Positions 6,761-11,861 of a DNA stretch of 11,861 nucleotides are shown here, one piece after another. The first letter of the stretch is position 1. Each line of letters starts with the position of its first letter. Below the pieces are notes generated by a model, which saw nothing but the letters and a program-made list of their open reading frames with translations, had not been told where the DNA came from and searched no databases. Source of the stretch: an uncultured Alphaproteobacteria bacterium (GTDB lineage Bacteria; Pseudomonadota; Alphaproteobacteria; RF32; CAG-239); assembly GCA_900551585.1 (NCBI GenBank), contig URWU01000022.1, positions 1-11,861 on the forward strand. The letters are read 5' to 3'. The translations under genes were made by a program, and so were the position numbers.

Positions 6761-7621
6761 TTATTTCTTTATTCCTTTTTGCAAGAATTCCGGCAGAGAT
6801 TTCAGCGAAGAAGCGCCGGAAGCTTTTTGATGGCCGCCGCCGCCGAAAGTTGCGGCGATTTTAGAAACGTCGACATCATTTTTTTCGGTATAAAAAGACA
6901 AGTTCCAGCCGTTCTTTTTATTCATGTAAAAATTAATCATCACATCATATTGTTCGCGGTCGGGCAAAGAATCAAAAAATTCGGAATAGCCCTGCGGCAT
7001 GTTGGCGCAAATGCATTTGTAGCCCATATACTGGCTTTCAAAAGCCAAAGAACGCACCAAACGATAATTGCGCGCCTTAATCCACGAAAGAATGGCTTTG
7101 CCTTTTTCTACCGTGGCTCTGATGTCTACTTCATTATTAATCAGGCGTTTCCAGACTTCGTCCTGCGGGCGGTTGACGCCTTGGGACTGAATGGCATATT
7201 CAAACGGGCGGACGCGCTTATCTTCCAACATAAACAAATCATTCAGACCGATAAGCTTTATGCCTTCGGGAATCTCTTTGTCCGGATAAAAATATTCCCA
7301 GGTCAGGCAAATGGCGGCAGTCCCGACGCGGCGCAAGCCTTTAATTTCCGGTTTGCCGTTTTTGAGAGCCTCGTCATATTCTTTGATGACCGACAAATGG
7401 TGGTCAATCCAGATAAAATCTTTAGTCAGGCTCAATTCAAACATAAAATCCAGCGGCAGGGCAATGTCGCAGACAACAATTTTGTCGTGTTTGCGAATGT
7501 CCTCATAAGGAATTTCCATATCATGGTTTAAGCCCATCAGTTCACAATCAGGATAAACGCTTCTGACAATTGCTGCGGAGCCTTTGCCGTCATGGTCGGC
7601 GATATGGTAGATACATAACAT
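6761..7621 (-). CDS. DHH/DHHA1 phosphoesterase, NrnB-like
   Basis: The DHH superfamily comprises metal-dependent phosphodiesterases acting on short RNAs, pAp or cyclic nucleotides. The 286 residues show motif I HIADHDGKGSA (6-16), an aspartate in VVCDIALP (D52), the DHH motif in WIDHH (73-75), LNDLF (126-130), and the C-terminal DHHA1 substrate-binding motif GGGGHQKASG (260-269). It lacks the CBS and other domains of larger relatives and is close in size to stand-alone oligoribonuclease/cyclic-nucleotide phosphodiesterases such as NrnB. Nano-RNA degradation is the likeliest role, but RecJ-like or pAp activity is not excluded. AAGGA lies nine bases before the ATG. It follows the MBL gene after 20 bases and sits in a run of nucleic acid hydrolases (tatD, MBL, DHH). 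Confidence 0.88.
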   Translation of the reverse strand: MLCIYHIADHDGKGSAAIVRSVYPDCELMGLNHDMEIPYEDIRKHDKIVVCDIALPLDFMFELSLTKDFIWIDHHLSVIKEYDEALKNGKPEIKGLRRVGTAAICLTWEYFYPDKEIPEGIKLIGLNDLFMLEDKRVRPFEYAIQSQGVNRPQDEVWKRLINNEVDIRATVEKGKAILSWIKARNYRLVRSLAFESQYMGYKCICANMPQGYSEFFDSLPDREQYDVMINFYMNKKNGWNLSFYTEKNDVDVSKIAATFGGGGHQKASGASSLKSLPEFLQKGIKK

Positions 7622-7641
7622 TTCTTATATTCCTTATTCTT

Positions 7642-8508
7642 TTATAAATCGATTATCATTCCGTCATAAGCCGGAGAAACAAAATCGGGGGTTCGTTGGT
7701 TGATTTTATCATAGTCGCATTCGGTTGCCATATGGTTAATAACCGCCCTTTCGGGATTAATTTTTGCAATAACTTCCATTACCTCGTCAAAGCCGGCATG
7801 CGACGGCTGTCCGAAAGGCGTTGTCAACGGAAGAATCAACAGCTTCGGACGCTTGGTTATCTGTTTGTAAACCGATGTTGCCAAAGTTTTGAAATCGGCC
7901 AGATGAACAATTTCACCATCGTTAAAAGTATAACCGCAGGACGGAACATTATGCCCGAGCAGCTTTAACGGCGTCACCTTGATATTTTTGATGAAAAAAG
8001 GCTTGTTCGGTTTGACCTCGTTTAACTTGATGCTAGGCTTGAAAAAAGGATTTCCGCGATTAAAACGCGATGCAACCAGATAAGGAAAACTGCGGCGGAT
8101 TGTTTTTACCGTTTCTTTCAGGGCATAGCATTCAATGCTTTGAAAACCGACTTTTTCCATATCATCAAAATTATATTTCCCGTGAGAATAAGCGACTTTT
8201 CCGTGTGCGCGGAAAGCCTCGTTCAGGCGAATGCGGGTAATTTCGCGCAGGTCGTCAATTCCGTGCAAATGATCGGCATGGGCATGGGTGTATAAAACAG
8301 CATCCAAAGCGCGGATATTGTTATCCAGCAGCTGTTGGCGGATATCCGGCGATGTGTCAATCAGGAGCTTAGTGTCATTAAGCTCAATAAAAGTTCCGGT
8401 ACGCATCCGGCGGTTTTTTGGGTTATCCGGATTGCAATCTCCCCAGCCGCAGGTCAGAGACGGTACGCCGGGAGCAGCGCCTGCGCCTAAAATGGTGACT
8501 TTTGACAT
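7642..8508 (-). CDS. Metallo-beta-lactamase fold hydrolase, PhnP/RNase Z-like
   Basis: The 288 residues carry the complete set of metal ligands for a two-metal MBL phosphodiesterase: H75, H77, D79 and H80 in THAHADH, H186 in LLGHN, D205 in LADFK, and H259 in VINHM. The N-terminal TILGAGAAPGVPSL with C20 and C25, followed by NPKNRRMRTG, is the form seen in PhnP-type proteins. SHAGFDEVME (236-245) matches the family's late motif. The usual alphaproteobacterial neighbour is tatD, and here the ATG overlaps the tatD stop (TGATG), with GGAGG in the tatD end as ribosome site. The substrate is probably a phosphodiester in a nucleotide or RNA, but it is unassigned in this conserved family. No phosphonate genes are nearby, so phnP itself is unlikely. 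Confidence 0.9.
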   Translation of the reverse strand: MSKVTILGAGAAPGVPSLTCGWGDCNPDNPKNRRMRTGTFIELNDTKLLIDTSPDIRQQLLDNNIRALDAVLYTHAHADHLHGIDDLREITRIRLNEAFRAHGKVAYSHGKYNFDDMEKVGFQSIECYALKETVKTIRRSFPYLVASRFNRGNPFFKPSIKLNEVKPNKPFFIKNIKVTPLKLLGHNVPSCGYTFNDGEIVHLADFKTLATSVYKQITKRPKLLILPLTTPFGQPSHAGFDEVMEVIAKINPERAVINHMATECDYDKINQRTPDFVSPAYDGMIIDL

Positions 8509-9302
8509 CAGTACTCGTACCTCCCCTTGTCGCTGGCCTTGCGAAACAGACGAAAGAAGTTATCTGATGTGATTTCTGCCAGTTTTTCCAAAGGGATATC
8601 ACGGATTTGCGCCAGTTTTTCGGCCGTATGCAACACAAAAGACGGCTCGTTGCGGCGGCCGCGCATCGGCACCGGGGCCAAAAACGGCGCGTCAGTTTCA
8701 ATCAGCAGGCGGTCAAGCGGTACTGTCGCAAAAATATCGCGCAAATCGCCGGACTTGTTAAAAGTGATTATACCGGAAGCGGAAATATAAAAACCGATGG
8801 ACAAGGCAAAATCAGCCAGAGCCTTTGATGATGAAAAGCAATGAATTTCACCGCTGAAAGGCTTTTCTTTATAAGCTTCTCCTAAAATATTGATTGTATC
8901 GTCATCGGCATCGCGGGTATGAATAATCAACGGCAGTCCGGTTTCCTGCGCGGCTTTAATCTGTTCTTTAAAAATGCGAATCTGAGTATCGCGCGGGGCA
9001 TAATCATAGTAATAATCCAAGCCGCATTCGCCAATGCCGACCACCTTTTTATGGCCGGTTTCATTAATGATGTCTTGGGCGGTAATATGTTCATATTCCG
9101 AAGCATTGTGCGGGTGGACGCCGACAGCCGTGTAAATAAACGGATATTGCTCGGACAAAGCAAGCTGCTGCTGCAGTTCGCCGATGTTGTTGCCGGCATT
9201 TAAAATGGTGGTGACGCCGTTTTCTTTGGCACGGGCAATGATATCTTCCAAATCTTCTTCAAAATCATCAAAATCAAGGTGACAGTGGCTGTCGACTAAC
9301 AT
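8508..9302 (-). CDS. tatD: TatD family metal-dependent DNase
   Basis: TatD proteins are cytoplasmic TIM-barrel nucleases linked to 3'-5' exonuclease activity on DNA and RNA. From ATG 9302 the protein has 264 residues, the standard size. Metal ligands are visible: H6 and H8 in DSHCHLD, E92 in GIGECGLDY, H128 in IIHTRDA, H154 in EIHCFSSS, and D204 in ETDAPFLAP. The frame continues to TTG 9329, inside holB, but family members begin at MLVDSHCH, and AAGGA at 9309-9313 is six bases before ATG 9302, so the shorter start is chosen. That start lies one base after the holB stop, and the stop overlaps the next gene by one base. In many alphaproteobacteria metG sits between holB and tatD; here it does not. 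Confidence 0.95.
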   Translation of the reverse strand: MLVDSHCHLDFDDFEEDLEDIIARAKENGVTTILNAGNNIGELQQQLALSEQYPFIYTAVGVHPHNASEYEHITAQDIINETGHKKVVGIGECGLDYYYDYAPRDTQIRIFKEQIKAAQETGLPLIIHTRDADDDTINILGEAYKEKPFSGEIHCFSSSKALADFALSIGFYISASGIITFNKSGDLRDIFATVPLDRLLIETDAPFLAPVPMRGRRNEPSFVLHTAEKLAQIRDIPLEKLAEITSDNFFRLFRKASDKGRYEY

Positions 9303-9303
9303 C

Positions 9304-10362
9304 TCATATCCTTTTGCATAAATTGACAATAATGTTCATTAAAGCCTGTTTTTTATCTAAATTCAAGCCGGAAGTTTCACTAAAAATTTTGACGGCTTCT
9401 TCCCAAGATTTGACAAATTCTTCCAGATTTCCGGTCTGTCGGACATTTTCGGCAATGAATTTCAAAACCAGTTCCTGTGCCAGTTCATAGCTCTCGTCAT
9501 CTGCGGTATAAGTGTTGCAGAAATCCAAAACATCGCTAATGGCAAATTTATCCTTGGCATAGATGATTTTTGAAAGCCGGTCATAGACATTCAGTGCATT
9601 ATTATCCGCATACATTATCGCTTTGCCGATACTCCCCGAAGACAAGGCCGCCAGTTCTTTAACCGCTTTTTCCGACAACTCGGGACGATAGCGGCGCAAC
9701 AATGAGGCCACGATTTTTTCATCTAACGGCTTCAGATTCAGCTTGGCACAACGGGACTTAATTGTCGGCAGCAAACGGTTGGGGTTATGGCTGATGAGCA
9801 ACATCAGGGTTTTATACGGCGGCTCTTCCAAAACTTTGAGGATTGCGTTGGCCGAGGCCGAATTCATATCATCAATACTGTCAACCACGACCACACGCCA
9901 GCCGTCATTGCCGGAGCGTTTGGATAAAAATTCATTGATGGTGCGGACATCGTCAATGCGGATAAAGGCAGATTTTTTGAGGCCTTTTAATTCCTCATTG
10001 CTCATCTGTTCGCCGTCTTTAATCGACTTCATAACCTTTTTGCGGTCAGTTTCGGTATAATCGCGCTCAATGATTTTTAAATCAGGATGGGAATTGTTGG
10101 CAACCAGCTTGAAAATAGTCGAATTTTCACCCACGTCAAGGGAATTGTAACTGTCTTTCTGACTGCTGTCGGCACTCAAAATGAAACGGGCAAATTTATA
10201 GACTAAAGTAGATTTTCCAATCCCCTCAATTCCGGAAATCAGCCAGGAATTGTGAAGCGTATTGTTTTTCCAGGCGTCAAGCAGGAATTTTTCTTCCGTT
10301 TCAAAACCCAGCAGATACGGATTATTGCGGGGAATCAGATTGTTAATGTCTACTTCGGACAT
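9304..10362 (-). CDS. holB: DNA polymerase III subunit delta-prime
   Basis: Delta-prime is part of the clamp-loader complex that places the sliding clamp on primed DNA. The 352 residues show the AAA+ core: Walker A GIEGIGKST (44-52), a Walker B-like strand RVVVVDSIDDMN (156-167), LEEPP (178-182), and the sensor 1 SRC motif in TIKSRCAKL (200-208). The four zinc cysteines of the E. coli protein near the P-loop are missing. The SHPDLKIIERD segment (91-101) and the IDDVR region resemble alphaproteobacterial members. Its ATG lies inside tmk (13-base overlap). The ribosome binding site is weak, which suggests coupling to tmk translation. The start fits the family's N-terminus (PRNNPYLLG). Confidence 0.94.
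   Translation of the reverse strand: MSEVDINNLIPRNNPYLLGFETEEKFLLDAWKNNTLHNSWLISGIEGIGKSTLVYKFARFILSADSSQKDSYNSLDVGENSTIFKLVANNSHPDLKIIERDYTETDRKKVMKSIKDGEQMSNEELKGLKKSAFIRIDDVRTINEFLSKRSGNDGWRVVVVDSIDDMNSASANAILKVLEEPPYKTLMLLISHNPNRLLPTIKSRCAKLNLKPLDEKIVASLLRRYRPELSEKAVKELAALSSGSIGKAIMYADNNALNVYDRLSKIIYAKDKFAISDVLDFCNTYTADDESYELAQELVLKFIAENVRQTGNLEEFVKSWEEAVKIFSETSGLNLDKKQALMNIIVNLCKRI
9309..9313 (-). promoter_or_regulatory. Ribosome binding site deciding the tatD start
   Basis: AAGGA on the minus strand, within the last holB codons, is six bases before ATG 9302. It argues against the upstream TTG at 9327-9329 as the tatD start and implies translational coupling to holB. Confidence 0.75.
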
Positions 10363-11015
10363 GAGTTCAGATTAAACCTTTCGCTGACCACGCGGATAAT
10401 ATCTTTGTGGAGTTCTTCAATTGATTTGTCGGCATTTAAGACAACAAAGCGCTGCGGCTCTTTTGCCGCCATTTCCAGATAACCCTCGCGCAAACGGCCG
10501 TGAAATTCCAGTCCGCGGCTTTCATGTCGGGTTTCCTTAACAGCCATATGTCCGGCTTTTTCCATAGAGCGGGCCAAACCGATTTCAGGGTCTAAATCGA
10601 GCACAATCGTCAAATCCGGCTTAAAATCCCCGACGGCCAATTTATAAAGATTATCCAGCGTTTCATAAGGTACGCGTTTATTATAGCCGTAATACTGATA
10701 AGCAACGGTTGAATCGGCAAAGCGGTCGCTTAAAACCCATTTTCCGTCCTCAAGAGCCGGCCAAATCTTTTTGGTCAGGTGGATGCGGCGGTCGGCATAA
10801 TAAAGCAAAGCCTCGGCAACGGCGTCCATCTTGTCCTTGTCTCCGGTGACCAACATGGCACGCAGCTCTTTGCCCAGTTCGGTACCGCCGGGTTCTTTGG
10901 TCTGGAGAGCGGCAATATCCATTTCATCTTCCAGATATTTGGCCAGCATTTTCAGCTGGGTCGATTTTCCGGTGCCCTCACCGCCTTCAAAGGTGATGAA
11001 CTTTCCTTTTGTCAT
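10350..11015 (-). CDS. tmk: Thymidylate kinase
   Basis: Tmk phosphorylates dTMP to dTDP with ATP in dTTP synthesis. The 221 residues contain the P-loop GGEGTGKS (11-18), the EPGGTELG substrate-loop segment (41-48), the DRF motif (97-99) in SDRFADST, and a LID-like Arg-rich stretch around 149-174 (ARSMEKAG, ETRHESRG, GRLREG). All of these are typical of bacterial dTMP kinases, and the length is normal. The ATG overlaps the carboxypeptidase stop (TAATG), with GGAG (11023-11026) seven bases before it. It forms a tight operon with the upstream dac gene and downstream holB, the usual alphaproteobacterial arrangement. Confidence 0.97.
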   Translation of the reverse strand: MTKGKFITFEGGEGTGKSTQLKMLAKYLEDEMDIAALQTKEPGGTELGKELRAMLVTGDKDKMDAVAEALLYYADRRIHLTKKIWPALEDGKWVLSDRFADSTVAYQYYGYNKRVPYETLDNLYKLAVGDFKPDLTIVLDLDPEIGLARSMEKAGHMAVKETRHESRGLEFHGRLREGYLEMAAKEPQRFVVLNADKSIEELHKDIIRVVSERFNLNSCPK

Positions 11016-11812
11016 TATTCGGCTCCAAACAGCAGATATTTGATATTTTCGGTAATTTTGCCGAACCAGCCGAGTTTATTGATGTCTTTGTTGGCAATCA
11101 ACGGGACTTCCATGGTTTCGGAACCGGGGACTTCTACACGGACAAAGCCCAGCTTGTCACCTTGTTTGACAGGCGCTTTGACCGGCTTGTCATAAACAGC
11201 CGTTAACTTGACTTTGGGAGCTTTGCTCTTTTTTATTGTCCGCAAAACGTCCTGATTGACCAGCAGGTCGACATTTTTCTCATTACCGAACCAAACCGGG
11301 ATTTCGGCAACTTTCTGACCTTGTTTCAAAACTTTATAATTTTCAAATTCTCTAAAGCCCCAGTTCATGATTTTTTCGGCTTCCTCCGAACGCTCTTTGT
11401 TGGAAGACAAGCCGCTCATGACGCCGATTAAACGGCGGTCGCCGCGTTTGGCCGAACCGGTCAGGCAGAAACCGGCTTCTTCGGTGTGGCCGGTTTTCAG
11501 ACCGTCAGCTTCCGGCATGCTGTAAAGCAGCGGATTGCGGTTGCCTTGTTTGATTTTGTTATGAGTGAAATTGCGCTCTGAAAACAGATAATAGTAATCA
11601 GGGAATTGTTTGATGATAATACGGGCAAGCTTGGCCAAGTCTTCAACAGACATTCTCTGATCAGGGTGCGGCCAGCCGGTTGCATTGGCAAAAGATGAAT
11701 TATGCATACCGAGTTTTTTAGCTTTTTCATTCATGGCCTTGGCAAAATCTTCTTCTGAGCCGGCAATATTCTCGGCAGCGACGATACAAGCGTCATTACC
11801 TGACTGAATGAT
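11015..11812 (-). CDS. D-alanyl-D-alanine carboxypeptidase (PBP5/6 family), truncated at contig end
   Basis: This peptidase S11 enzyme trims the terminal D-Ala from peptidoglycan pentapeptides in the periplasm. The 265 residues present include the SGN motif (residues 4-6 of the fragment), the KTG motif (106-108, in DGLKTGHTEEAGFC), and the C-terminal beta-rich PBP5_C domain (about 155-245), ending in a short amphipathic tail (LGWFGKITENIKYLLFG) that may touch the membrane. The spacing from SGN to KTG matches E. coli PBP5. Roughly the first 105 residues are missing, with the signal peptide and the SxxK catalytic serine, because the genomic sequence stops at 11812. An apparent ATG at 11825-11827 giving MYKRQ is adapter sequence, not the true start. 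It is the first visible gene of the tmk-holB-tatD operon. Confidence 0.93.
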   Translation of the reverse strand: MIQSGNDACIVAAENIAGSEEDFAKAMNEKAKKLGMHNSSFANATGWPHPDQRMSVEDLAKLARIIIKQFPDYYYLFSERNFTHNKIKQGNRNPLLYSMPEADGLKTGHTEEAGFCLTGSAKRGDRRLIGVMSGLSSNKERSEEAEKIMNWGFREFENYKVLKQGQKVAEIPVWFGNEKNVDLLVNQDVLRTIKKSKAPKVKLTAVYDKPVKAPVKQGDKLGFVRVEVPGSETMEVPLIANKDINKLGWFGKITENIKYLLFGAE

Positions 11813-11861
11813 CTGTCTCTTATACACATCTCCGAGCCCACGAGACGGAGCTACATCTCGT
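11813..11861 (+). other. Illumina Nextera adapter sequence (not genomic)
   Basis: Bases 11813-11831 are the Tn5 mosaic end CTGTCTCTTATACACATCT. Bases 11832-11846 are CCGAGCCCACGAGAC, the Nextera read-2 adapter. Bases 11847-11854 (GGAGCTAC) fit an 8-base i7 index, and ATCTCGT (11855-11861) is the start of the P7 sequence. The order is exactly that of read-through from a short library insert, so the assembler kept untrimmed adapter at the contig end. Confidence 0.98.

Noticed and set aside
6728..7531. A 267-codon open frame on the plus strand opposite the DHH gene
   Set aside because: The minus-strand protein has the DHH and GGGGHQKASG motifs, whereas the plus-strand peptide shows no domain. 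It is an antisense shadow of a conserved gene.
11815..11827. ATG start of the carboxypeptidase giving MYKRQ
   Set aside because: The codons lie in the Nextera mosaic end, and the true start is beyond the genomic end at 11812.
1..11861. CRISPR arrays, tRNA or rRNA genes, insertion sequences, toxin-antitoxin or phage defence genes
   Set aside because: No direct repeat array, cloverleaf-like gene, transposase motif or defence domain was recognised on either strand.

Overview
The window is a contig end from a bacterium of moderate GC content, most likely an uncultured alphaproteobacterium, possibly gut-associated. Three things point there. The dense minus-strand run D-alanyl-D-alanine carboxypeptidase, tmk, holB, tatD, metallo-beta-lactamase (MBL) fold hydrolase is a familiar alphaproteobacterial gene order. 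The holB product lacks the zinc cysteines of the E. coli protein and carries an alphaproteobacterial-like SHPDL region. The SNase-like membrane protein has a C-terminal pattern I associate with that class. The lineage is inferred from memory of families, not from a search.

Layout, following the minus strand from the right edge. Bases 11813-11861 are not genomic: they are Nextera transposon end, read-2 adapter, an 8-base index and the start of P7. The carboxypeptidase gene is cut there and lacks its N-terminal part with the catalytic serine. It runs into tmk (1-base overlap), holB (13-base overlap), tatD (1-base gap), an MBL fold hydrolase (1-base overlap), a DHH/DHHA1 phosphoesterase (20-base gap) and a CatB-like hexapeptide acetyltransferase (3-base gap). 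This looks like one polycistronic unit mixing cell wall, dTTP supply, replication clamp loading and nucleic acid hydrolases. An iron-dependent alcohol dehydrogenase follows, with a good promoter inside the end of the acetyltransferase gene, a consensus Shine-Dalgarno and a strong intrinsic terminator, so it looks like an autonomous transcription unit.

Beyond that terminator is a second unit: metG (methionyl-tRNA synthetase), a membrane-anchored degenerate SNase-like protein overlapping it by one base, and trkH (potassium uptake). A short DUF1566-like protein with its own sigma70-type promoter comes next. A bidirectional intrinsic terminator separates it from the only plus-strand gene, of which just the acidic C-terminal tail (49 residues) is present.

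Most genes are housekeeping. No defence system, CRISPR array, transposase, tRNA or rRNA is visible. The points most worth following are the sequencing adapter, the displacement of metG from its usual holB-tatD slot together with its E. coli-like domain type, and the SNase fold stripped of catalytic residues. I do not see a clearly new biological system here.
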